The notes under the pieces: generated by a model
The model's input: the letters and a program-made list of their open reading frames with translations, nothing else
The model's database searches: none
What the model was told of the DNA's origin: nothing
Shown here: piece by piece, positions 21,972 through 32,556 of the stretch
Numbering within the stretch: the first letter of the stretch is position 1
How the letters are laid out: every line of letters begins with the position of its first letter
Made by a program: the position numbers and the translations under genes
DNA from: Entamoeba invadens IP1
Taxonomy: Eukaryota; Evosea; Mastigamoebida; Endamoebidae
Length of the DNA stretch: 64,000 nt
Direction: 5' to 3'
Assembly: GCF_000330505.1 (NCBI RefSeq)
Contig: NW_004440113.1
Coordinates: 334,177 to 398,176, forward strand

Positions 21972-23303
21972 TTACTGATCTTTGCGAATGACTTCATAGA
22001 CGTCTTCATGGGCCTCTTGTAATTGTTTGACATCCACCGCTTTTAAATCTTCCTTGTCAACATATTTGAATAATTCTGTTCGCGGGTCTTGAGTGGTATA
22101 GTCGGCTTTTTCATCCGTTTTGATGACTTCTTTCTTCCGCTTTTTGTCTTGTTTTCGATGTGCTTTTTCATTTTGCCTTTGCTGTGTTTGCTCGTCAGAC
22201 CCTTTTCCTAAATGATTGAGCCAAAAGTCTTCTTCCTCTCGCTTCCGGTTTTCGTGGACTTTGTCTTTGCACAACATAACACCTTTTGTACTCAATTGGT
22301 CATCAAAGAGTACTAGAACATCCCCCATTTCAGTCCCAACGAAGATTTGGTTATTCACCGCATTCCAACAGACGTCATTGGGGTGACTACACTCGACTTC
22401 TTCGATTTGAGAGAGAGTCCCACTTTCAATAAAAACAACGGAATCCCCTTCGGAATAACACAGAAAGCGCCGGTCTGGACTTAAAACCATGCGACAAAAC
22501 TCGTTGCGTCGAGGACTTTGAATGCTTTTTAGACGCTTTTGTGTGCGAATGTCGAAGAGTGTGACGTCACATTTTGAGCGAGAGAAGGCGTAATAATCGT
22601 TGAATACCACCGAATTGATTTCAACTGCATTTTCGTCGCACGTCAAAGAAAGCGTCGGGGAATAGAATGACGAGCGGAGATCATACGTTTGAATGCAATT
22701 GTTGTACGACCCGAAAATCGACGTTTCCGTTTGATATCCGGCAGTGTAAACACTCGCGCGCGCGGTTTTACACATCTTAATGACATTCGTTTGTGTTCGA
22801 CTGCAACTGTTGACGTCCCAGACCCGAAGCGTTCCATCTAAAGATGACGAAACAAACGACTGCGAAGATATCGGACTAAACTCCCCACTCGTGACGGTCG
22901 AAGTGTGTCCGTGCGTTTGTTTAAAATCAACTATATACATATCCCCCTTCTTCGTTGAAACTTTCTCGGTACCATTCCTCTCATAGATCTTCATTTGAAC
23001 AGAATTCGTGACAACGAGAAATAAATCACTTTTGGCACTCTGCGTGACAGAATGAATCGCAACATTCACTTGCGGCGTGATTTCCCGAAATGAAGAAAAT
23101 CTCGCGTCCATCCCTCCAAAATCATAGAAGCGTATAACCCCTTCCATTCCGCCAACTAAAAATCTCGCACCACTCTTTTCAATTGCTATTGACGTGATCG
23201 CCTGATTTGACGACTTGATTAATATCTGCGAAGTGATTGGGAGTAAGTAAGGATTTTGATCAACAGACGACTCTTCAAACCCATCAGAACTCACATCGAC
23301 CAT
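21972..23303 (-). CDS. WDR70: WD40-repeat protein WDR70 (gastrulation-defective type)
   Basis: WD40 beta-propeller protein of 443 residues, intronless. The N-terminal region matches WDR70: P-I-T-S-Q-I-L-I, A-I-E-K-S-G-A-R-F-L-V-G, then F-Y-D-F-G-G-M-D-A-R-F-S-S-F-R, the characteristic W/F-D-F-x-G-M-D block. K-G-D-M-Y-I-V-D and H-G-H-T follow, and S-S-S-L-D-G-T-L-R-V-W-D-V is a canonical blade end. The C terminus is charged (K-K-R-K-K-E-V; D-P-R-T-E-L-F-K-Y). Human WDR70 is ~650 residues; this one lacks the long N-terminal extension. The family is nuclear and linked to DNA-break repair and H2B ubiquitination in other eukaryotes; its role here is inferred. Confidence 0.88.
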   Translation of the reverse strand: MVDVSSDGFEESSVDQNPYLLPITSQILIKSSNQAITSIAIEKSGARFLVGGMEGVIRFYDFGGMDARFSSFREITPQVNVAIHSVTQSAKSDLFLVVTNSVQMKIYERNGTEKVSTKKGDMYIVDFKQTHGHTSTVTSGEFSPISSQSFVSSSLDGTLRVWDVNSCSRTQTNVIKMCKTARASVYTAGYQTETSIFGSYNNCIQTYDLRSSFYSPTLSLTCDENAVEINSVVFNDYYAFSRSKCDVTLFDIRTQKRLKSIQSPRRNEFCRMVLSPDRRFLCYSEGDSVVFIESGTLSQIEEVECSHPNDVCWNAVNNQIFVGTEMGDVLVLFDDQLSTKGVMLCKDKVHENRKREEEDFWLNHLGKGSDEQTQQRQNEKAHRKQDKKRKKEVIKTDEKADYTTQDPRTELFKYVDKEDLKAVDVKQLQEAHEDVYEVIRKDQ

Positions 23304-23494
23304 TATGTTTCTTGTAATGTCTTTTCTATATTTGTGTGATATTTTTATTATATTTTTATTATTTCTTTGTTATATTACAATGTATTAATAACTAAATTAA
23401 AAATTAGTTAAAAATAAAAAACACTTCTAATTTATAATAAAGTATTAATAACTCAATTAATACCGACAGTAAACTATTAAGAATTAATAAGAAG

Positions 23495-26298
23495 TTATTT
23501 AAATATGGTATTGATCGTAGTAAATAACTCGTTGATTGTGATCTTTGGCATAGTAACTCCACCAGTGGTTTGGTCCTGAACTTTTTGTTGTGTTTCTTTT
23601 TGTTCATTAACTTCTTTAGTTGAATCAATTTGTTGAGGGGGAGGTACTTTGAGAATCTTTCCATCACTTTCTGTTGAGTGTTGAGGTATAAGACTTTGTT
23701 GTGTATCGACTTCTCCAAAGGAGTCGAGAACATCGTCTTGTTCTTCATGAGCTTCTTGTCTACTTTCGACATTTTTAACATTTGATTTGACTTCATCTGA
23801 TATTTCTTGTGTCTTTCTTTCAATCTCATGACCTTCTATTCCATCCGTTTTGAGTTTCACATCACTTTCTTGACTTTGAATTTCGGTCTTTGAGTTCTTC
23901 AGAAGTTCCTCTATTTTCTTTTCTAGTGTTTTTTGGGTTTCCGTTAACTCGTCGTTGACATTGACATATTCCTCCAATTGCATTTTATTCAAAAACAACT
24001 CGTCTTTCAGGGTTTCTATTTCGCCACACAACTTCTCATTCTCTCTTTTTAGTTCTTCATTCTCTTTCTCAAGTTGATCATTCCGCTGGGAAAAATCTTT
24101 GCTTCTATCTTCTTTCATTCCTTCAATTAAATCACTTTCTTTAATCTTCTCACATTCCATCATCGCAATCTTCTTCTTTAATTCCTCACACTCATTCTTC
24201 AATTCGTCGACTTCTTGAGTTTCATTCACACTCTTTTCAAGTTCCAACGCATTTTGTAGTTCTTCTGTTTGAATTTGAAGTTCACCGAGTTTCTTTTTGA
24301 GTTCCCCATTTTCTTTAGTGAGGTCTTCGATTGTGTCTTTCAGGACTTCCGTCTCTCGCACTTTCAACTTTGCTTCGCCGCTCTCCTTTTTCAATTTAAT
24401 TTCCTCTGAAACCTTTTCGATGAATTTGACGCTTTCTCTATCGAACAAGAAGTCCTCAGAAATGCCGACTTGTTTTGCGTCTTGGAATTCCTTTGATTGG
24501 GCGATTGCCTCCAATCTCCTCTTCAATACGTCGTATCCAATCGACTCAATTGCCTTTGAGATCTTCTCTATAATTTCGGTGTTAGAGTGTGGGGCTGAGT
24601 TAAATTTCAATTCATTTAAGACGTTGAAAAGGACCAAACACGCCAAAGACGAGTGGAAGATGTCGGAATCACTCGATTTCAATAACAAATATGAGAAGAG
24701 CGTTTCATTCATTAATTTGATTAAGAAATCGTTGTCCGCCTCATACGTCACGGTGATTAAGATCTTCAACAGTGAAAGTGCTTTCGACCGTTCTTCCGTA
24801 GTTGCCACAGTCTCTATAAATACGTCTAAGAATGTTTTATCATCGTCAGTTGTGACGGGTTTAGAAAAGACGTATCGCGAGGTCGGGTTCATGAAGATGA
24901 CATTTAAAAGCATCGAAGCAATCATATACGTCTTCACGTTCTCTTTCTTAAAGAATGCGTTCATGATATAATTGCCAATGGTGACTTCTTCGTGAACTCC
25001 GTGGAGGGGAAGTAACGTTGACGCTATCGATAATTGGCCGTCCGGGTTATTCTTTAAGTAAGATAAGAAGATCTCATAAGCAGACAGTTGAACTTCGACA
25101 TTTGGTGACCCCAAAGCAATAGGAATGACTCGATCTAACGCATAGATCTCTTTCTTTTGTGCATGATATAATGGGATTTTGGTCGTCGCAAATTGTTTCT
25201 GACAATACTCATTACTGTCGAGAAGGCTGGAAACTATCTTGAGGGACTTAATGTGAGTATTTGATACCACTCCATGACTGTGACTTTATCTTAGTCAAAC
25301 TCTATAACACATGAGAGGCAATTTCAGTAACAAACTTCTTTAAGAAAGGTTGCAAAGGACTGGGTGTATTGAATATCACTCAAACATACTCCACCAAGCG
25401 ATACAAAGATATGATCTTCAACTAATTCTTGTTGATACGCTTTTCTATTTGGATTTGTTTGTTCTAAGAAGATATGAAGGACTGAATACACTTGTAAAAT
25501 GCACTGGACTTGGTCGTCTTGTAACTCCAATCCACTATTGTCGATGAACTGAAGCATTTTCTTGGCATATCCCAACTCGGTGAAATTCTTCTGGTTCTGC
25601 GTGTTGTTGAGTAATAACACTTTGACCAATTCAAAGTAATCAACAACTTTCCGAGGGTTCTTGAGGTACTGCCCATCTTCCCAACACGTCGCGATGACAT
25701 CAAAGATGCCATTGAACACTAACACTTTTTGGATCTCCATATTGTCCTTTGAAATAGTTGTGAGAAACAACACGATGTCCTTGTGGAGTAACGCGTTTGG
25801 CAAATTCTTGATGAAGAATGGGTACAATTGCGACATCTCAAAGAAGCACTCAAACGTCGCTTTTTCGCGATAATTTTTACTCAGAAAAGTAATTGTCGAT
25901 AAAATCGCCTGAATACTCGACATGTCTTTCATCCCATTCAGTTTCTCACATAACACCTTGTCAAACTGGGGCATCTCTTTATATATCCCTTCGACTATCA
26001 AATCCTCTTCAAAGCCATCACTATTCTTTGGCTTTCGTATGATCTCTTGGAACAATTTGCATATTATTTTAATCAAAGCAGCATCACTCTCAGAGTTCGC
26101 AGACGCAAAGGTCTTTGTTAGGACGTCTAAGTGTTGTAAAAATACGGAATGGTTGGTGAAGGAACAGTTATAAATATCATATAATATACTTGTTTTGTCG
26201 TCACTGGTGGGAAGTAGTGTAAACATTTCTTCAATACGAGGTCCTTCGTCTAGTTCAGTCGAAACTACATCATTGTAAAATGACTTAATCCACTGCAT
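23495..26298 (-). CDS. USO1: Golgi vesicle tether p115/Uso1, two exons
   Basis: General vesicular transport factor, 904 residues, complement join(23495..25246, 25336..26298). The 88-nt intron has a GTTTGT donor and, on frame grounds, an AAG acceptor, giving T-F-L-K-E-S-L-K-I-V. Residues 1-~580 are an armadillo head with family segments such as L-L-L-N-N-T-Q-N-Q-K-N-F and L-S-A-Y-E-I-F-L-S-Y-L-K-N-N-P-D-G-Q. Residues ~600-800 are a long heptad-patterned, Glu/Lys/Leu-rich coiled coil. The C-terminal acidic/Gln-rich region replaces the short acidic tail of animal p115. The family tethers COPI/COPII vesicles to cis-Golgi with Rab1 and GM130. Length matches p115 (~960). The acceptor choice is the main uncertainty. 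Confidence 0.82.
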
Positions 26299-26813
26299 TA
26301 ACTATTTTCATAGATTGTAGATGCTATTTTATAGTTTGATTGGTTGTATATAATTACATTAACTATTGTTTTTAATATATTATCTCTTCAAAATGAAAAA
26401 AAGTGATTTTTTTTATTTCGACATTTTTATTAAAACCTTTGTATTAAATAAATTTAATAGTATTACTATTATTATTTATATTATTAATATTATTAATATT
26501 AATTATATTACTAAAAAAAATGAATGTTGAATAGTCTGAATTAATAGTTTTTCCAATTAAGTTCTGATAAATTTAAAATAAAATTTAAAATTGTTAATAA
26601 TTAAAAAAATTAATATAATTGTTTATCACTTTTTAATTCATTTTGATTTAAATATAAAACGCAAGTAAATAAATAGTTCTTTTTATTAAATAATTGTTTT
26701 ACTATATTTTGTAATTATTTTAATTATTTTAATAATACAAACAAATTTCAAATCAACCATTTAACTATATATATAGTAAAACAAACCATAATAAATAGTA
26801 AAATAAAGTTCAA
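26299..26813. other. Intergenic, extremely AT-rich
   Basis: About 515 bases of mainly A/T homopolymer and ATT-repeat sequence with no coding frame. Confidence 0.6.
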
Positions 26814-27578
26814 TCAAAATTTAATGACCTTTCTCTCCTTTTTAGGCTTAGTGTCATAGTGCTCTTTGTTTGGAGCTTTTTCTTTGTAACCACCTCTTTC
26901 TTTGAAGTCACTCTTCCTATCATTATAAGAAGGTTTAAAGTCAGATTTTTTGTAGTCTTCGCGCTTGGTTGGTTTTTTCGGGACTCTCTCGTCTTTCTCG
27001 TATTTTGGCTTTTTGCCATCTGTTTCGGTTTCCTCGGGTTGAACTTTCTTTCGTTTCTTTTCAAGATCGTCTCGCTCCTTCCGCTCGCTGGCTCGTTGTG
27101 CCTTAAGCTCCGCACGTTTGGCTTCTTTAGCAAGGATCTCATCCTTGTGTTCTGCAAGTTTTGATATTAAATATTTGGGGTAGACTGGGGTATATATCTG
27201 CTTTTGACGTTCTGCAGTCCGTAGGAGTTGCCTCTTCTTACGCTCTTGTTTTATTATTTCTCTTTCTTCAGGGGTTGACGACTTTTTAATTTCTTTTGAA
27301 TCTTCGGGTTTTTCTGCTGATTTTTCGGGAGATCGCTCTGTTGAGTTTTCCGAAGCTGAATCGCTTGAATCGCCGTGAGGTGTTGACGTTTCGGCAGATT
27401 TTTTGTTTGTTTCGTCATTTTCGTCAATACTGTTTTCGCTCGTTCCGTCACTACTATCTTCTTTTTTCTCTTCTTGTTCCAAAATCTGAGAATCATTTGA
27501 AGAAGACGAACTATCGTCAGAATTTGTGTTTTGTGAGGAGCTTTGACTCGAAAGGTTTTCTTCGCTCATGTAATTCAA
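26814..27578 (-). CDS. Charged low-complexity protein, unknown
   Basis: A 254-residue protein I do not recognise. Residues 1-~110 are Ser/Glu/Asp/Asn-rich and acidic. Residues ~112-175 form a charged helix around Y-T-P-V-Y-P-K-Y-L-I-S-K-L, the only non-low-complexity island. The rest is Lys/Arg/Glu-rich with repeated K-x-S-D-F-K and R-x-D-Y-K-K elements. No signal peptide or membrane helix. The composition suggests a nuclear or nucleolar RNA-associated protein (weak inference). Two in-frame Met codons (residues 1 and 4) could start it; the second gives MSEEN. Divergent from the Jessie gene, 184 bases away. Confidence 0.6.
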   Translation of the reverse strand: MNYMSEENLSSQSSSQNTNSDDSSSSSNDSQILEQEEKKEDSSDGTSENSIDENDETNKKSAETSTPHGDSSDSASENSTERSPEKSAEKPEDSKEIKKSSTPEEREIIKQERKKRQLLRTAERQKQIYTPVYPKYLISKLAEHKDEILAKEAKRAELKAQRASERKERDDLEKKRKKVQPEETETDGKKPKYEKDERVPKKPTKREDYKKSDFKPSYNDRKSDFKERGGYKEKAPNKEHYDTKPKKERKVIKF

Positions 27579-27762
27579 GTTCTGTTGGGGTATGTAAAAT
27601 ATAGTTTTTAGTAGTACATTTAAATTATAAAATTATACAAAACTTTTTTTTCATTTCAGTAATAATAATGAACAATGGCAGAACGAGATTGTTAAAATGA
27701 GAAGTGTGGCGGAATGACAATACAGTTAAGGCGCAAAAAAAGATGAGAAAAACATTCAGAAA

Positions 27763-29532
27763 ATGAACAGAGCGATTATAACACTCCTTTTCATTTGCGC
27801 AGCTTTAAGCCGCGAACTTCGTAACGGGTTCAAAAATATCACCAGGACAGCAACACGAACAAATTGTAACGGGCTGGACATAGGGTTCTACTGTGTTGAC
27901 AAGAATACGTACAATTGGTGCTTTGGTCAAAGTGCTTACCGTTCCACGTCGTGCCCCGCTGGACTCGAGTGCAAGTGCGGGTTTACAACAATGAACCCCT
28001 GTGCTTGGTCCTACCAGGACTTGGGAAATATGTGTGTTGGGAAACCAGGAGACTATTTTGTGGACGAAGAACCTGAAATCCCTTCGGAAGAACCTTCAAA
28101 AGAACCAGAAAGTTCAGGAAATGATGACTCTTTTTCAGAAAATATTCCATCTGAAGAACCAGAGGGGAGCGACAGCTACAACCCTGAGTGGCCGGATGTA
28201 GAGGATGGTGTTTATTCTATGAAGCCATCGGCTCACTTACCACTCGTTCTGAAATTTGACAAAGACAACTGGCAAGAACAAATCAAAGAAGTTGTTAAGG
28301 GAGAAAATTACTACAATGAAAAGCTTTATACTCCAGTTGATTCGAACTACGAATGCGCCCTTCACCCACCAAAAAACCACGACAACAACCCAACACAAAT
28401 GTGGATTGGAAGACCCTCGGAGACAGTCACGATCTCCTACACTCCAGGTGTTGCAGTACGGTTGCCCGATAAGTACTATGGACTCTTTTTGGGGTATGCA
28501 ATGGACGCTTATGGGCTCAATCCTGGAATGCTTATTGGTTTAGGCGCGAAGGAGTCCTTCAGTTTTACAAGATTCGACGCCACGGACGACGGGTCTTACT
28601 TCATCGTGGAAAAAGAAGACGAACATTATGATTGTTATTCAAATTCACAACGAGGCCTTTGCAGAGACGGAAATTTAGATGGACCTTTCCAGGTTGAGAC
28701 AGGGGGAATGTCAACTGATGTGGCTATTTTGCCCAATAGATTTTATGTGGGTGACAACAACACCTCAAAAGACAAGAGAAAGATTTTGTACATGTTCGAT
28801 AACGAGGTCCTGACCAGCGCTGGCTTTAGAGAGTATCATGACTATTATACTCTTAATGTTGGACGGGCATTTGTTTTGTCGTCACTTGACTTCCATTTCA
28901 GGCACAATCTTGTGATGAAAATGAAAAAAATCGGGCTTGGTGATGCAATGAAGAAAAGAACAACAAGAGAAGCAAGGGACTCACTTGAGTTTGCAACAGC
29001 GATGTACACGTATAACAGAGGAGTCTTTGATACACAACTCATAGCGATGTTGGGAAATTGTGACGCCGATATGGATCCGTGTCTCGACTGTAAACTTGAC
29101 GGATATGGTGGCCATACAACGGACATCAGGACAGTGTGCAAAGTTGTCGACTCGGCACCCAACGAGGAGATCTATGACTACGAACTGAAGAAGGAAGACG
29201 TCGATTATTTCGTTGATATTTTGGAAACAACTTTCCCATTTGACAACGTTGATTGGGCGCAAGTACGAACAGATGTCAAACAAGCATACCAATTCCTGAG
29301 CAGCATGAGGAAAAAAGACACAATATCATTCAGATATGACTGGAGGGCACTTTTGGCTGTGGTACGAATGCATTTACCAGCAATAGAATATTTTGTTGGT
29401 GAACAAGTCAAATCATTCCAAAACTACTGGGGAAGTGACTTGAATACAGATCTTGGCCCATACCAGAACGTTACTCAATTCCCTTATTCGTTCTGCTCGA
29501 CAGCCGGTGGGAGAAAGAACTTATGCAAATGA
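27763..29532 (+). CDS. Jessie-type cyst-wall chitin-binding lectin
   Basis: Secreted cyst-wall protein of 589 residues, intronless. A signal peptide (residues 1-~17) is followed by a chitin-binding domain (about 34-88) with eight Cys, including C-N-G-L-D-I-G-F-Y-C, W-C-F-G-Q and C-K-C-G, the arrangement seen in Entamoeba Jessie lectins and chitinase. A Glu/Ser/Pro linker (~95-145) leads to a large C-terminal domain, the region reported to self-aggregate and seal the wall in Jessie3. That domain carries marks like a lytic transglycosylase/lysozyme fold: G-A-K-E-S-F (Glu264), G-P-F-Q-V-E (307-312) and M-Y-T-Y-N-R-G (about 415-420). The next gene on the same strand encodes a polysaccharide deacetylase. 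Expression in encystment is expected from the family. Confidence 0.85.
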   Translation: MNRAIITLLFICAALSRELRNGFKNITRTATRTNCNGLDIGFYCVDKNTYNWCFGQSAYRSTSCPAGLECKCGFTTMNPCAWSYQDLGNMCVGKPGDYFVDEEPEIPSEEPSKEPESSGNDDSFSENIPSEEPEGSDSYNPEWPDVEDGVYSMKPSAHLPLVLKFDKDNWQEQIKEVVKGENYYNEKLYTPVDSNYECALHPPKNHDNNPTQMWIGRPSETVTISYTPGVAVRLPDKYYGLFLGYAMDAYGLNPGMLIGLGAKESFSFTRFDATDDGSYFIVEKEDEHYDCYSNSQRGLCRDGNLDGPFQVETGGMSTDVAILPNRFYVGDNNTSKDKRKILYMFDNEVLTSAGFREYHDYYTLNVGRAFVLSSLDFHFRHNLVMKMKKIGLGDAMKKRTTREARDSLEFATAMYTYNRGVFDTQLIAMLGNCDADMDPCLDCKLDGYGGHTTDIRTVCKVVDSAPNEEIYDYELKKEDVDYFVDILETTFPFDNVDWAQVRTDVKQAYQFLSSMRKKDTISFRYDWRALLAVVRMHLPAIEYFVGEQVKSFQNYWGSDLNTDLGPYQNVTQFPYSFCSTAGGRKNLCK

Positions 29533-29751
29533 GCAACTTTGGTCAATTTTTTAAGTTTTCATCTATTTAAAATAATAATTTCTGTATAATAAAAACGATT
29601 ATTTGAAAAGAAAGAGATTCATTTTTGATTTTTTTATAAATTCTCCTTTTAATTGTAGTTTAATTGTATTTTGTTGTCTTAAAACTCCACTCGTAAATGT
29701 TCACTTTCCTCTACCCACTTAACGTATCATGCACACTTTATTGTTTATTAA

Positions 29752-30513
29752 ATGCATAACAAATACAAGCTTTACGCACTTATTTCGTCGATTCTACTTG
29801 TCGTATTTCTTCTTTTTCTGTGTCTATCTGCGTTTTATCAAACCGAGTGGGCAATAAGTGTGTTGGAATATTACAATCCTCGGGCATTGATTCGATTCAA
29901 AAAGTGCCCCATTAAAGCTGTTGCTCTTACATTTGACGACTCTCCATCGCAAGCAACGAAATACCTCCTCGACATCTTAAAACAGAACAATGCAACAGCA
30001 ACATTTTTCCTGATGGGCCTTCGAGTTGATCAACTCACAAACATCACAAAAAGGATCACACGCAAACACCAGCAAATATTAAGAAACGGAAATGACATAG
30101 GAAACCACATGTACAATGAGTATAGAGCATTTGAGTTGTCACAAGCAGATTTTTTTGGAGAATTCAATAAAACAGACTTTTTGCTTAATCGTGGCTACTG
30201 GGACAACAACAACAATTTTAAATGGTTTAGACCTTCTTCATTTTTTGCAAAGGATTATATGTATACCATAGTCGAGAAATATGGATATAAAATGGTGTTA
30301 GGAAGTGTGCATTCCTTTGATATGCAGATCCAAAACGGGAGATATAACATGATGGCGCTGATGGGGAGAATTAAAAGTGGTGATATAGTCATCTGCCATG
30401 ATATTCTCCAAAGCGTTGGATATATCGAGAGTTTAGTTGTGTATTTGAGATCACAAGGTTACGAGATATTAAGTCTTTCAAAGATGTACGACCTTTGTGA
30501 AGGGAAAAAATAA
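29752..30513 (+). CDS. Polysaccharide (chitin) deacetylase, membrane-anchored
   Basis: NodB-fold polysaccharide deacetylase of 253 residues, probably converting chitin to chitosan in the cyst wall. One hydrophobic segment (about residues 10-30) after a short basic N terminus suggests a type II anchor or uncleaved signal. Motif 1 is TFDDSP (Asp62/Asp63). Motif 2 is G-N-H-M-Y-N-E, keeping His119 but with Glu123 where classical enzymes have the second metal His. Motif 3 is W-F-R-P-S-S-F-F. A L-G-S-V-x-x-x-D-x-Q segment and I-C-H-D follow, as in a eukaryotic deacetylase subfamily. It lies 219 bases after a cyst-wall lectin gene on the same strand. Activity is plausible, but the altered metal ligand should be noted. 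Confidence 0.85.
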   Translation: MHNKYKLYALISSILLVVFLLFLCLSAFYQTEWAISVLEYYNPRALIRFKKCPIKAVALTFDDSPSQATKYLLDILKQNNATATFFLMGLRVDQLTNITKRITRKHQQILRNGNDIGNHMYNEYRAFELSQADFFGEFNKTDFLLNRGYWDNNNNFKWFRPSSFFAKDYMYTIVEKYGYKMVLGSVHSFDMQIQNGRYNMMALMGRIKSGDIVICHDILQSVGYIESLVVYLRSQGYEILSLSKMYDLCEGKK

Positions 30514-30613
30514 TTCAGTCGTTAAGAAAAATTGAAAAAATTCAAAAAACCCCAAAAAACAAAAAAAGGAAAATCAAAAAATTGTAAAAAATGGAAATAC
30601 AAAAAAAAGAAAA

Positions 30614-31654
30614 CTACTCGAAATGGAGAGCAATGACTTTTCGAGTGTCAAAACTACGTGACGCACCCTCTCCAATAAAAGTTCCCGTCTTTTGTTGCAC
30701 GACGTCTAAAATCTTCGAGTCGATGTAACTCTTTTTTTGTGTCTTTTTGCCAGCAATTGAAATGAAATGTGTGAAAAAGAAAATGTCGTCCTCGTCCTTC
30801 TCTCCAAACCTAAAAAATTCAAGGCAACGAGTGATACGACGATTCACTCCATGGACCCAAAAAAAGTCGTTTCCATGCATTGCGCACAAAAAACATTTTT
30901 CATTTCCATACCACCCATGTGGGGATACTCTCCCTTCCAAATAACACCCAAATGGGCGGTCTTCTTCAGGAAACACTATGATCATCACATCTTTGAATCG
31001 GGTCACAACGTCGCACATGTAATTTCTATCCCACCCATCTACACTTGTGTCATAGATGCACACTGCTTTCCCTCGATTCACACGAGTCAATATCTTTGGC
31101 ATCGAATTGATAATCAATTCCTCTGTTATGGGTCGCTCCGAAAAGGGTTTGGGTGAACGGTGGCCGTCATAGTCATTGTCCCCTTCGATACGGGGCTTCT
31201 TGTCATAGAAGCGATCTGGTTGTCGTTGATACGCATCACCATATTGATTTGGACTGTAATTGTTGTCTTGTTGATACGCATACATCGGTGGCGGATAACG
31301 CTGCCCAACCCCATCCAATTTCTGTCGGATTCTTGCTTCTATTCCATCTAATATCCGCTTCTGCTCAATTTCATTGTTTTTCATCTTCTCAAAAGCACCA
31401 AATCGATCCAATAAATGACTGATCGCGGTGATCGAACTCAATTTCTGCTGTTTTAACGCAGAGATTTCACCAAGTCGTGTTTTCAACTTGTCGAGGGGCT
31501 CTTTGTCAACATCAAACATCGAAACGGCTTTACACCCAGCTATGTAATCAGTGTTGATATCACTGACTATCGCTTCGTATCGAGGAATAATCTCATTCAA
31601 TTGGCGTTTCAACCCTTCGTTTGTTGTCATGTATTGCAATACACTCAAGTCCAT
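30614..31654 (-). CDS. Coiled-coil / TLD-like domain protein
   Basis: A 346-residue intronless protein. Residues 1-~115 form a helical coiled coil (K-R-Q-L-N-E-I; K-L-K-T-R-L-G-E-I). Residues ~115-175 are a Pro/Tyr/Gln/Asn-rich linker. Residues ~180-346 resemble the TLD-like domains found in many Entamoeba proteins: L-T-R-V-N-R-G-K-A-V-C-I-Y-D-T, W-D-R-N-Y-M, V-M-I-I-V-F, F-G-C-Y-L-E-G, and late G-E-G-A-S-R-S-F. TLDc proteins in other eukaryotes are linked to oxidative-stress protection and V-ATPase binding; function here is unknown. Convergent with the deacetylase gene. Confidence 0.6.
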   Translation of the reverse strand: MDLSVLQYMTTNEGLKRQLNEIIPRYEAIVSDINTDYIAGCKAVSMFDVDKEPLDKLKTRLGEISALKQQKLSSITAISHLLDRFGAFEKMKNNEIEQKRILDGIEARIRQKLDGVGQRYPPPMYAYQQDNNYSPNQYGDAYQRQPDRFYDKKPRIEGDNDYDGHRSPKPFSERPITEELIINSMPKILTRVNRGKAVCIYDTSVDGWDRNYMCDVVTRFKDVMIIVFPEEDRPFGCYLEGRVSPHGWYGNEKCFLCAMHGNDFFWVHGVNRRITRCLEFFRFGEKDEDDIFFFTHFISIAGKKTQKKSYIDSKILDVVQQKTGTFIGEGASRSFDTRKVIALHFE

Positions 31655-32556
31655 TGGATTGTTGTGATTTACTCAAGTTCGTTTATATCTCTCCATCAAT
31701 CAGTTATTAAGGGTTTCTTATAACTGAAAGTCATGGATTCTCCTATTTTGTTATTTCATTAAGTTATATCGTTGCACTTTTTTTTTATTAAAATTTAATT
31801 AAATTTGTTATTAGTAATTAATTTATTTGGTGGTTTTATTAAGTTTGTTTTTGAATAGATAAATATTGATTTGTTTAACCCCTTTAGAAAAGTGATAAAT
31901 AGTAAATACCATTTTTGCATAAGTTAATAATTTATTCATTAATAATAAATAAATAAAAACTATTTATAGGTTGTATCTATTTATGTTTATAAAAAGTATA
32001 AACATAAATAAAAAAGTCAAAACTATTTTGTCTTAAATAATTATTATACCTTTTTTTATGTTTTTTAGTATCATAAAATAATTAATTATTTACAATACTG
32101 AAAAATAATTAACATAGTTTAAACAATTATATCAAAAGTATAATAAATAAACTATATTAATTTAAAAAATATTTATAAATATTAATTATTATTAATAATA
32201 GTAAAAACTACCATTAATAAACTATCTTAAAAAACAAAAAACATTAAATAACAATTTTTTTATAATAACAATAAATTTTTTGGAATAACATTATAATTAT
32301 TAAACTATAGAACAATAAAACATTAATAATACAAAATTAATAAATTATTTTCAACTTTCTTTACTTGGTTTGTCGAACGAATCTACGACATTTTTCAATG
32401 GGAAGAGCAACGTGACGAATAATGCCTAATAAAATCATTAAGGATAAAAAAATATAACAAAAGAATAACAGAAAACTAAAAAGGGTTTAAAAGAAGAAGG
32501 AAAAGTCTCTCTAATTTTTTGAAACAACTAAGAACTTAGAAAGCAGGTATTACGAG
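31655..32556. other. Intergenic, AT-rich
   Basis: About 900 bases, extremely AT-rich in the middle. The last ~200 bases before the Rab ATG are less AT-rich and may hold its promoter. No gene seen. Confidence 0.6.

Noticed and set aside
24297..24971. 224-codon plus-strand frame opposite p115
   Set aside because: It lies wholly antisense to the p115 coiled coil. Its Ser/Phe/Asn-rich composition is the mirror of Glu/Lys/Leu codons.
30747..31422. Several plus-strand frames opposite the TLD-like gene
   Set aside because: All are antisense shadows of a well-composed 346-codon minus-strand gene.
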